64,000 nucleotides of DNA from Oribacterium sp. P6A1 (GTDB lineage: Bacteria; Bacillota; Clostridia; Lachnospirales; Lachnospiraceae): NCBI RefSeq assembly GCF_000702885.1, contig NZ_JNKO01000005.1, positions 62,001-126,000 of the forward strand, in the 5' to 3' direction. Numbering within the stretch: position 1 is the stretch's first letter; each line of letters starts with the position of its first letter. The notes beneath the pieces were generated by a model, which made no database searches, was not told the origin of the DNA, and was given only the letters and a program-made list of their open reading frames with translations. The position numbers and the translations under genes were made by a program. Below are positions 53,722-61,404 of the stretch, piece by piece.

Positions 53722-53892
53722 TCAGCTATGCACTGCCGGATTTGCATACTCGCAGCCGTCTCTATCGCATATCTCACAGGCAGTCAACGGATATCTGTCA
53801 GAAGAACGGTGTCTCTCTATACATTCATCACATTTCCTGTAAAGGTCGCAATCAATATTTAAACAGGGACAATTCTCTGAATCATATAACAT
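53722..53892 (-). CDS. Small Cys-rich protein (DUF6485-like)
   Basis: This 56-residue protein has eight or more cysteines in the pattern CPCLNIDC...KCDECIERH...ACEICDRDGC. It resembles the small CPC...CCEC-H...-C proteins (DUF6485) of anaerobic Firmicutes, probably metal binding. The ATG at 53892 has AAGGAAAGGA upstream; the frame extends 13 codons further without a site. Function unknown. Confidence 0.65.
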   Translation of the reverse strand: MLYDSENCPCLNIDCDLYRKCDECIERHRSSDRYPLTACEICDRDGCEYANPAVHS

Positions 53893-53923
53893 ATTGTTTA
53901 TATCCTTTCCTTTTTTTCGGTCC

Positions 53924-53950
53924 GATATCAACTTTTGACGCTCATATCAG
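53924..53950 (+). promoter_or_regulatory. Copy 9 of recurring motif (atypical orientation)
   Basis: GATATCAACTTTTGACGCTC is followed by ATATCAG. This copy lies between two minus-strand genes but reads on the plus strand, so it is the exception to the rule that the motif points at the next gene. Confidence 0.35.
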
Positions 53951-53955
53951 CTTCC

Positions 53956-54552
53956 TTAGTTACCGTTTTTATAAATTGCCGCTGCCACAGAGTTTCTGAG
54001 TGCAGGAACGACTTCATCCTGAAACCATGGATTATTTTTTTGCCATCGAAAATTCAGCGGGCTTGGATGCACGATAGGAAAATATTTCGGAAGATAGTCC
54101 CTATATGCTTTTACTGTTTCCGTAAGATTTTGTTTCATGGAATCCTTGAGATAATATTTCATGGCGTACTGCCCGATGAGTATCGTCATATTTATTTCCG
54201 GCATCATTTCCAGAATCTTTTGATGATATTCCTCTGCAATAAATCTCCTTGGAGGCAGATCTCCGGTTTTTCCCTTTCCCGGATAGTAAAAATCCATGGG
54301 CACTATGGCTATCTCATCCGAGTAAAATATTTCCCGGCTGACACCCATCCATTCCATGAGTTTTTCTCCGGATTTGTCATTAAAGGGAATCAAAGTTTCC
54401 TCAACCTTTTTCCCCGGAGCCTGACCGATAATCAATATTTTAGCCCTTTTATTGATCTGATAGACCGGTGGTATATTTCGTTCCGTATATCCTGCATTTC
54501 GTGGATCTTTCTCAAGTTCTTTTGTTAATTCTTCTACCGTCATAGCTGTCAC
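53956..54552 (-). CDS. Uracil-DNA glycosylase superfamily protein
   Basis: This 198-residue protein has the UDG-fold motifs LIIGQAPGKKVEET (motif I) and VHPSPLNFRWQ (motif II). The uracil-contacting Asn and family-4 Fe-S cysteines are not evident, so it is closer to uncharacterised UDG-like proteins annotated as family members. It may excise uracil or another lesion; activity is not certain. Start at GTG 54552 or ATG 54543 (GGAT upstream of both). A strong terminator lies about 25 bases upstream. Confidence 0.78.
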   Translation of the reverse strand: MTAMTVEELTKELEKDPRNAGYTERNIPPVYQINKRAKILIIGQAPGKKVEETLIPFNDKSGEKLMEWMGVSREIFYSDEIAIVPMDFYYPGKGKTGDLPPRRFIAEEYHQKILEMMPEINMTILIGQYAMKYYLKDSMKQNLTETVKAYRDYLPKYFPIVHPSPLNFRWQKNNPWFQDEVVPALRNSVAAAIYKNGN

Positions 54553-54575
54553 TTTATCCTAAACATATTTTCAAC

Positions 54576-54624
54576 AAAAAAAATGGGGATACAAGGATTT
54601 CTACTCATGATACCCTGTCTCCCC
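54576..54624 (-). terminator. Terminator after alpha/beta-hydrolase gene
   Basis: GGGGAtACAaGG pairs with CCcTGTcTCCCC across an 18-base loop, followed by eight Ts on the minus strand. It lies 24 bases before the UDG-like start. Confidence 0.75.
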
Positions 54625-54686
54625 GTCTTCTTAAATCATACATCAACGATTCCGGAAAACTGTCGCCTGCGCAACAAATCAATATT

Positions 54687-55415
54687 TTAACTAACGTCAC
54701 TACATTCCTTGTTAAGAAAGTCAATCAGCATTTCTCCCATTATCTCACTGCCTGCTATATAACTTCCATGATCCTGTCCCTCGAGAATAACCATGGTGGA
54801 ATTTGGCAGGTTTTTTGCTATGAGTTCAGTTTCCGACCGTAGAATAAGATCGTTTTCACCGGCTGTTACCAAAACCGGAATCGTTATATTTTTCAGGCTG
54901 TCAGGATTAATGTGAGGTTCTGTCAGCATAAGTGTCACCAGTGGATCCGGCTCTTCCTGATTCTTTGCAGTGAACTCTTCTATGAATGATGGTTCCAGTC
55001 CTTCGGGGGACAGATTTGTCCCGCTTATCGCCAATGCTCCAAGGGTTCCCGGATGACTGATTTCCAGCATAAGTCCAATGATTCCACCATCACTGTGTCC
55101 GTAAAGCACAGGCTTGTCTAAACCAAGTGTTTCTATGAAGCTGAACATATCCTCTGCCATATCACTATAGTGATACTCCGAAAGAGGTTCATTTGCTCCA
55201 TGTCCTCTGGAATCCGGAGCATAAACCTTATATCCGGCATCCACCAGTTGCCGGATCTCAGTATCAAACAAATGGTGATCCTCGCCATTTCCGTGAACCA
55301 TTACTATAGGCTTGCCTTCTCCTGCAACAGCATAATAAAGAGTAATGTTGTTGACAGTCACTTTCTTAAGTTCTCCATCATAGTCTTTATCCGGCTGCAT
55401 ATCGCACCTCAACAT
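54687..55415 (-). CDS. Alpha/beta-hydrolase
   Basis: This 242-residue protein has the fold motif MVHGNGEDHHLF, nucleophile Ser in YGHSDGGIIGL and a late His in GQDHGSY. An Asp is available near VTAGENDLIL. Small cytoplasmic esterase or similar; substrate unknown. ATG at 55415 (AAGGAAAA) and ATG at 55400 (GAGGTG) are both possible. It follows the second hydrolase gene by 28 bases, probably as an operon. Confidence 0.85.
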   Translation of the reverse strand: MLRCDMQPDKDYDGELKKVTVNNITLYYAVAGEGKPIVMVHGNGEDHHLFDTEIRQLVDAGYKVYAPDSRGHGANEPLSEYHYSDMAEDMFSFIETLGLDKPVLYGHSDGGIIGLMLEISHPGTLGALAISGTNLSPEGLEPSFIEEFTAKNQEEPDPLVTLMLTEPHINPDSLKNITIPVLVTAGENDLILRSETELIAKNLPNSTMVILEGQDHGSYIAGSEIMGEMLIDFLNKECSDVS

Positions 55416-55443
55416 TTTTCCTTAATCAGGCATTTATATTTAC

Positions 55444-56379
55444 TTACTCCGGAAGGTTTGCATCCATAAAGTCGATGATACCCTCTTCCACATCATATTT
55501 TATATCACTGTAATTGTGGATCTCATGGCGATATCCCGGATATAACTCTGTAAATACATCAGTTACACCGGCATCTATAAGCCAGTTGGAAACCTGAAGA
55601 ACACCTGTACCATACTGACCTACCGGGTCCTGATCACCGGCTATATTATAAACAGGCAGCTCTTTGGGAACCTTTTCCGCCCATTCCGGTCCTGTGATGT
55701 AATCCATCATTTGCGTAAAATACAGATAAGCCTGATTAGTACAGGGTTTTGTAAATGCATCAAACGGGTCCTCGGCATGATCACGCTGTACTTCCGGATC
55801 TTCACATATCCACTCGTTGCCACGGGTTACACCTTCAGAACAGCGGCCGAACATCCATCCCAAAAGTTTCTGCGGAATTTCAGGATCTGCATCTTTAGCT
55901 TTACCACTGTTGACAATTGTTTCGACATAATCATGAGCAGATTTCAGATCCGGCCATATTCCCATGGTTCCGCATAATGTTACACCATCCAGTTCCTCAC
56001 CATACTTGGACATATAGTCTCTTGCAATAAATGATCCCATGCTGTGACCATAAATAAAATATGGAAGATCAGGATATTTCTCAACTGTAATATCATGGAG
56101 CTTATGCTCATCCTCCATCATGGTATGGAATCCCTTATCACCCCAGTCTCCCCAGCTGTTATTCTCAATCGCTGTTTTTCCATGTCCGACATGGTCATCT
56201 GCACTCACTATATAACCGGCTTCTACAAATGCTGCGATCATATGGAGATACCTGCGGGAGTGTTCACCAAAACCATGGATCAACTGTACGATTCCCTTAG
56301 GCTTTGCAGCGGGAACATAAATCCATCCATATACGGTATCACGCTCATTAAAGGATAGAAAAGTAACTTCATGTAACAT
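55444..56379 (-). CDS. Alpha/beta-hydrolase (monoacylglycerol-lipase-like)
   Basis: This 311-residue protein is of the serine aminopeptidase/Hydrolase_4 family: LIHGFGEHSRRYLHM oxyanion loop, nucleophile Ser in YGHSMGSFIAR, Asp in IAGDQDPVG and His in GYRHEIHN. No signal peptide. It is likely a lysophospholipase or monoacylglycerol lipase. Strong AGGAGG ribosome site; probably the first gene of a pair with that at 54687. Confidence 0.87.
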   Translation of the reverse strand: MLHEVTFLSFNERDTVYGWIYVPAAKPKGIVQLIHGFGEHSRRYLHMIAAFVEAGYIVSADDHVGHGKTAIENNSWGDWGDKGFHTMMEDEHKLHDITVEKYPDLPYFIYGHSMGSFIARDYMSKYGEELDGVTLCGTMGIWPDLKSAHDYVETIVNSGKAKDADPEIPQKLLGWMFGRCSEGVTRGNEWICEDPEVQRDHAEDPFDAFTKPCTNQAYLYFTQMMDYITGPEWAEKVPKELPVYNIAGDQDPVGQYGTGVLQVSNWLIDAGVTDVFTELYPGYRHEIHNYSDIKYDVEEGIIDFMDANLPE

Positions 56380-56495
56380 AAATTCGCCTCCTACTATTCA
56401 TTTTTATGATTTACAAAATCATTTTTCCACGTACAAATCTGATAAAAACATTATAAGTCATTTTGTAAAAAATATCATTATAGTAGGATATTTAA

Positions 56496-57272
56496 TTAAC
56501 CGTTCACATCAGTAAATGAAATCTCTTCTGTTTTCACCCTCAGATCTTCACTGACGACTACCCTGTATTTTATATCAAAATTTTCCGCTATCGGTGAGCG
56601 TGCCTCTATAAGCATATATGTTTCACCCGGTTTTTTACCTGTAAATGTGAACACCTCATCATATCCGGCACCTGTCATCATGTCATGATCTTCTTTGGCA
56701 TATTTTCTTACAACAGAATAAGATACAATGCTTTCATCTTCTATGATCACATTAAATTCCGGTCCGCCTCCGTCAAATGATTCAAAGCTCAGAGTTGCAT
56801 CATTACCGGTCACTTCAGTACTTTCTGCGGATGTTTCCTCTTTTACTTCACTTTTCTCAATATCACCGGTCCAGTCTATAATGCCTCCGAATTCGTAGAC
56901 ATTACTATATCCCATGTCAGCAAGTTTCTGTGAAGCTTCCTTGCTTCTCCGTCCACTACGGCAGTAAACAAGAATAATCTGATTACTATCAGGCAACTCT
57001 TCCGGCGGATCGTTTTCTATAGTTTCATTTGGGATAAGTATAGCTCCCGGGATATGTCCTTCGTCATACTCGTCCTGTCTTCTGACATCAACGATCACAT
57101 GGCCGTCATCCTGTTCCATCATGCGTTTTGCTTCATCCTGGGTTATATTTGTATACGAAAATGTCTGAAACATACCATCACCATCCATTATCTGATCCCT
57201 TGTTTCACATCCTGAAAGAAGCATTAAAACAATAGCGGCAACTGTCATCAAATATTGTCTGTACTTTCTCAT
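56496..57272 (-). CDS. Rhodanese-domain lipoprotein
   Basis: This 258-residue exported lipoprotein has signal MRKYRQYLMTVAAIVLMLLSGC, so Cys22 is the lipidated residue. A rhodanese domain follows (about 40-135: DVRRQDEYDEGHIPGAILIP; catalytic loop VYCRSGRRSKEA with the active-site Cys) and then a C-terminal beta domain (about 155-258). It could handle sulfur or persulfide outside the membrane. The ribosome site is GGAGAGG. A gap of about 590 bases to aspartase follows upstream. Confidence 0.87.
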   Translation of the reverse strand: MRKYRQYLMTVAAIVLMLLSGCETRDQIMDGDGMFQTFSYTNITQDEAKRMMEQDDGHVIVDVRRQDEYDEGHIPGAILIPNETIENDPPEELPDSNQIILVYCRSGRRSKEASQKLADMGYSNVYEFGGIIDWTGDIEKSEVKEETSAESTEVTGNDATLSFESFDGGGPEFNVIIEDESIVSYSVVRKYAKEDHDMMTGAGYDEVFTFTGKKPGETYMLIEARSPIAENFDIKYRVVVSEDLRVKTEEISFTDVNG

Positions 57273-57450
57273 ACCAACCTCTCCAACAAATCATAGACAT
57301 ATATGTTAATACTAACATAATTACCATGAGCACGCATCTTATGCTTTAATTCTTAAATCCTGCATGGCATCATCTCATCATTAAGTTCCATATTCTTGTA
57401 AGCGCTAATTACATTACGGAAGAAACTTCTGACAAATGAATCTGCCTATC
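57273..57450. other. Intergenic stretch upstream of rhodanese gene
   Basis: AT-rich leader with no recognisable gene or RNA. It separates the rhodanese gene from the TetR remnant. Together with 57691-57862, which holds a weak AAAACG/CGTTTT hairpin and presumably the aspartase promoter, it makes up most of the 590-base gap. Confidence 0.4.
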
Positions 57451-57690
57451 CTAAACCTTATATCTTTTTTCATATGCTCCTATGATTTTATTAAGCCTAT
57501 CGTGCAGTTCATCTCTGTCTGCACCGCCATCATAAAGCTGTATCATCAGAAACAAAGGCGCATATATTTCCATGGCTAGATTTCTTGCACCAAGTGCCTT
57601 TGCTTCATCTATATAGCGCTGACATAGCTTCCTTATAATGATATAGCTTGCAGAATTGAGACCAAAGAGGAATTTTATATAGCTTGGAAA
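57451..57690 (-). pseudogene. C-terminal remnant of a TetR-type regulator
   Basis: An open minus-strand frame (80 codons) reads SYIKFLFGLNSASYIIIRKLC..., continues with MEIYAPLFLMIQLYDGG and ends ...NKIIGAYEKRYKV before TAG. This helix-rich sequence, with the final LHDRLNKIIGAYEKRY helix, is typical of the ligand-binding domain of TetR regulators. The DNA-binding part is gone and TAG precedes the frame, so it cannot be functional. Confidence 0.6.
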
Positions 57691-57862
57691 CTATATCAAA
57701 GATAGATTATTATGTAATAGACTATGCTCACACTCCGCAATATACTTCAATCAGAAGCACAGAAAACGAGTTGAAGAAAGCCTGTATCGATAAAACGCAA
57801 GCCTCAAAAACCGTTTTGTGCCTTAACTACACAAAAGTATTTAATCCCAGAGGAGAAAGAAT

Positions 57863-59365
57863 ATGGCTGCAGAAATCATGGGAAGCACAGTGGGAAAACG
57901 TGCCGGAAAGAATGTTTTAAAAACAGTAACAAGCAAGGATCACCAGTATAGAATCGAGCATGATTCAATAGGAGACAAAGAGGTTCCTATCGATGCTTAC
58001 TATGGAGTCCAGACACTAAGAGCAGCGGAGAACTTCAGGATCACAGGACTCACCATGCATCCCGAGATCGTAAACAGTCTTGCGTATATAAAAAAGGCTG
58101 CAGCTATCACAAACTGTGAAGTTGGTCTTTTAGACCGTAAGATCACCGGAGCTATAGTCAATGCCTGTGACGAGATTCTTGAGGGAAAATTCAGAAAGGA
58201 TTTTATCGTTGATCCCATCCAGGGTGGCGCAGGTACTTCTCTTAACATGAATGCCAATGAAGTCATCGCAAACCGTGCCATCGAACTTATGGGAGGGCAG
58301 AAAGGTGACTACAGCATGGTTCATCCGAATGACCACGTGAACCTGGGTCAATCTACTAACGATGTCATCCCCACTGCCGGAAAGATGACCACCATACGCC
58401 TGCTAAAAAATCTGAGGAAACAGCTTTTGAGACTGCATGAAGCTCTTTCACTTAAAGCCAAAGACTTTAATCATGTCATCAAAATGGGTCGCACCCAGAT
58501 GCAGGACGCTGTCCCCATACGTCTCGGTCAGGAATTTAAGGCCTACGCAGATGCTGTAATGAGAGACATTAACCGTATGGATAAGGCTCTTGACGAGATG
58601 CGTGCTTTAAATATGGGTGGTACCGCTGTAGGTACCGGAATCAATGCTGATGAATCATATCTTAGAAGAATCATTCCTGTACTTAATGAAGTATCTGACC
58701 TTGATTTTATACAAGCCTTTGACCTTATAGATGCCACGCAGAACCTTGACCCTTTTGTTGCTGTTTCGGGATCCGTAAAAGCATGTGCTGTTACACTTTC
58801 CAAAATTGCAAATGATTTCCGCCTTATGTCTTCAGGTCCTCGGGCAGGCTTTGGCGAGATTAATCTGCCGGCAAAGCAAAACGGCTCTTCTATCATGCCG
58901 GGAAAGGTGAATCCTGTTATTCCTGAAGTTGTAAATCAGGTAGCCTTCAACGTCATCGGAAACGACATGACCATCACCATGGCAGCCGAAGCAGGTCAGC
59001 TGGAGCTTAATGCATTTGAACCTATCATCTTCTATAACCTTTTTCAATCTATAGATACTCTCGGTTTTGCTGTAGAAACCTTCGTCGACAACTGTGTTTC
59101 AGGCATAACAGCCAATGAGGAACGTTGCAGATTTTTGGTTGAAAACAGTGTTGGTATCATCACAGCTTTGAGCCCTCATCTTGGTTATCAGAAGTCAGCT
59201 GATATAGCAAAAAAGGCCCTCAAGCTTAACAAATCTGTACGAGAGATTATCCTTGAGGAAAAGATCCTTACAGAAAATGATATAGCAGAAATACTTGATC
59301 CTGTTCATATGACAGAACCGGGAATCTCAGGAAAGAAACTCATGGAAAAGCTGCATGAGAAGTAA
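57863..59365 (+). CDS. aspA: Aspartate ammonia-lyase
   Basis: This 500-residue lyase releases ammonia from aspartate to give fumarate. The signature GSSIMPGKVNPVIPEVVNQ is the aspartase form, compared with TQCEA in the fumarase at 32064. Other motifs: GGAGTSLNMNANEVIANRA, HPNDHVNLGQSTNDVIPTA, GRTQMQDAVPIRLGQEF. About 28 residues of extra N-terminus (MAAEIMGSTVGKRAGKN...) precede the usual YRIEHDSIGDKEVP start. The ATG at 57863 follows AGAGGAG. A bidirectional terminator follows. Confidence 0.93.
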   Translation: MAAEIMGSTVGKRAGKNVLKTVTSKDHQYRIEHDSIGDKEVPIDAYYGVQTLRAAENFRITGLTMHPEIVNSLAYIKKAAAITNCEVGLLDRKITGAIVNACDEILEGKFRKDFIVDPIQGGAGTSLNMNANEVIANRAIELMGGQKGDYSMVHPNDHVNLGQSTNDVIPTAGKMTTIRLLKNLRKQLLRLHEALSLKAKDFNHVIKMGRTQMQDAVPIRLGQEFKAYADAVMRDINRMDKALDEMRALNMGGTAVGTGINADESYLRRIIPVLNEVSDLDFIQAFDLIDATQNLDPFVAVSGSVKACAVTLSKIANDFRLMSSGPRAGFGEINLPAKQNGSSIMPGKVNPVIPEVVNQVAFNVIGNDMTITMAAEAGQLELNAFEPIIFYNLFQSIDTLGFAVETFVDNCVSGITANEERCRFLVENSVGIITALSPHLGYQKSADIAKKALKLNKSVREIILEEKILTENDIAEILDPVHMTEPGISGKKLMEKLHEK

Positions 59366-59378
59366 TAAGCTTTATGTT

Positions 59379-59413
59379 AAAACGGATCAGGGGCGTTATC
59401 TCTGATCCGTTTT
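59379..59413. terminator. Bidirectional terminator after aspA
   Basis: AAAACGGATCAG / CTGATCCGTTTT is a perfect 12-bp stem with an 11-base loop, between the convergent aspA and LysR genes. Confidence 0.9.
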
Positions 59414-59436
59414 GTATAAATCTCATATCAAAATAT

Positions 59437-60375
59437 TCACAACCCTTTTAGGAACTCTTCCATTGCCCGGCTTTTGTAGCGTCCTGATTTCCAATAGAAC
59501 GAAAGATTTCTTCGGACGTTTTTCCCGGAAAGCTTATAATAGACAACCTTTTCATGAAATGGCACTCTCCTTATCAACGTATCACTGATGAATGATATAG
59601 CCATACCTGAAATAGTGATATTGTAGGAGGTCATCTGTTGGTCAAGTTCAAAAATAACTTCAGGAGTAAAACGATTCTCCCGGCAGATAGCTCTGGCTCT
59701 TTCTCCAGTATCATTCCCCTGCTTAAGCAGAACAAAGGGTACATTTGCAAATTCTTTTAAAGATACCGAGGGAATATCAGCGGAAAGAAATTTCCCTTCT
59801 TCAATCATATCATGTGAAAGCTGGAAACCTTTCAGGCGTTCATTCACATCAAATCCCGCCGGTACAGCAAGAAGCAGAAATTCCTCCATGTAAACCTGAT
59901 GTTCATAAATAGCTGAATCAAGTTTTGAGTTATCGAGCAGCAGATCGATCCGCCCACTCTGAAGCATATGTTCAAGTTCATGTGAAGTTTCTTCCACAAG
60001 TTCTATTTCAACATTCGGATATTTTAAAGAAAAATCAGATAACAGTTCCGGAAGAATCCATGAAGCAAATAGATTTGTTCCACCTATAGAAAGAGAACCG
60101 GCCCTGAGACCTTCCATATCAGACAAATAAACTTCAAAATGCTGGTTTACAGACATAATCTGCTCTGCCGCTCGAATATACTCCTTCCCACATTCTGTAA
60201 GACTTAAAGGTTTTGTACTACGGTCAAAGATAGGATAACCAATATTATCCTCCTCCCGTTTTATATTAGCAGAAAGAGATGGCTGCGAAATAAAAAGTGA
60301 CTCAGCAGCCTTTGAAAAACTACCTTCCTTGTAAACTGCATATACATACTTCATACCGTTAAACATATGTACCAT
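59437..60375 (-). CDS. LysR family regulator
   Basis: This 312-residue protein has the LysR DNA-binding domain (MKYVYAVYKEGSFSKAAESLFISQPSLSANIKREEDNIGYPIFDRSTKPLSLTECG) and an effector domain. ATG 60375 and ATG 60366 are both possible; GAGGAGA sits one base before the first and about ten before the second, so the second is slightly preferred. It is convergent with aspA and lies downstream of a FabG-like gene; target unknown. Confidence 0.9.
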   Translation of the reverse strand: MVHMFNGMKYVYAVYKEGSFSKAAESLFISQPSLSANIKREEDNIGYPIFDRSTKPLSLTECGKEYIRAAEQIMSVNQHFEVYLSDMEGLRAGSLSIGGTNLFASWILPELLSDFSLKYPNVEIELVEETSHELEHMLQSGRIDLLLDNSKLDSAIYEHQVYMEEFLLLAVPAGFDVNERLKGFQLSHDMIEEGKFLSADIPSVSLKEFANVPFVLLKQGNDTGERARAICRENRFTPEVIFELDQQMTSYNITISGMAISFISDTLIRRVPFHEKVVYYKLSGKNVRRNLSFYWKSGRYKSRAMEEFLKGL

Positions 60376-60481
60376 TCTCCTCGCCTCTTGAAGCCGCCGC
60401 TATAACTCTAAAGCTATTGAATCCTAAACAAGTATGTATTTGACCCTTGCATCATAAAATATCGGAAGCTTTATCAAAAAT

Positions 60482-60511
60482 CAGGGAGATTTCTTCCAAG
60501 AAACCTCCCTG
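60482..60511 (-). terminator. Terminator after FabG-like gene
   Basis: CAGGGAG/CTCCCTG and TTTCTT/AAGAAA stems with one mismatch and a CC loop, followed on the minus strand by ATTTTTG. Confidence 0.8.
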
Positions 60512-60543
60512 TTATATTTCCGTGAATCCGGAACATCTGAAAT

Positions 60544-61299
60544 TTACTGAAGAACAAATCCACCGTTAGGCGAGATAACCTGTCCTGTGAGGTAAGGAGC
60601 CTTAAGGATATACTCAAGGGCACCTGCGATATCTGATACATCACCGATATATCCCTCAGGAATTGTTCCGGCAAGAGCATTGAGCTCGTCCTGGTTGACG
60701 CCGCGAAGCATATCTGTCATGATCATGCCCGGAGCGATGGCATTGGCACGAACGCCTCTTCCGGCAAACTCAAGTGCAAGGGCTCTGGTGAGACCGATAA
60801 CACCGGACTTGGCTGCGCAATAATCTGCCTGGTTGATGACACCGGTAAGTCCACCTACAGATGAGATGTTTACGATCATTGCCTGATGCTCCTTGTCGGA
60901 GTGGTTGATCATGTGTGGAAGAACCAGATGAGTCATATGTAAAAGACTCATGAGATTTGTTGCGATAACCTTCTCATACTGCTCGTGGGTAATGTCTATC
61001 CAGTTGCAGTTGTTGGTGATACCTGCGTTATTTACAAGAACATCAATGTTCTCACCAAACTTATCAACCGCTGCCTTAACGAGAGCTTCGCAGTCCTCAT
61101 ACTTGCTGACATCTGCTCTTACAACCAGAGAGTCAACACCGTAATCCTTCTTTAACTGCTCTGCGATCTCTTCTGATTTTGCCTTTGAAGATTCACTTAC
61201 GTAGTTAATGACTACATCATAGCCAAGCTCTCCAAGCTTAAGAGCCATTGCCTTTCCAATACCACGTGAACCGCCGGTAATAATTGCTGTTTTTGCCAT
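60544..61299 (-). CDS. Short-chain dehydrogenase (FabG-like)
   Basis: This 251-residue SDR has the NAD(P) loop TGGSRGIGKA, NNAG, and the catalytic Ser-Tyr-Lys set (ISSVGG ... YCAAKSG). It looks like 3-oxoacyl-ACP reductase but sits outside any fatty-acid operon, so another ketone substrate is equally possible. Clear AAGGAGG ribosome site. Monocistronic, with a strong terminator. Confidence 0.88.
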   Translation of the reverse strand: MAKTAIITGGSRGIGKAMALKLGELGYDVVINYVSESSKAKSEEIAEQLKKDYGVDSLVVRADVSKYEDCEALVKAAVDKFGENIDVLVNNAGITNNCNWIDITHEQYEKVIATNLMSLLHMTHLVLPHMINHSDKEHQAMIVNISSVGGLTGVINQADYCAAKSGVIGLTRALALEFAGRGVRANAIAPGMIMTDMLRGVNQDELNALAGTIPEGYIGDVSDIAGALEYILKAPYLTGQVISPNGGFVLQ

Positions 61300-61404
61300 T
61301 TAGAACCTCCTTACGATCTTTACGATTTTTTATTCAATTACGATATATTATACACCGTTTTATTCATATAAATAATAGTATTTATCATAATGGCTCACGC
61401 CTAT

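Noticed and set aside
53935-54528. Plus-strand frame downstream of recurring-motif copy 9
   Set aside because: It would explain the motif's orientation but is antisense to the UDG-like gene, has no ribosome site and no recognisable domain.
57684-57920. Plus-strand frame running into the aspartase gene
   Set aside because: It overlaps the TetR remnant and the aspartase start in another frame, has no ribosome site and no recognisable sequence.
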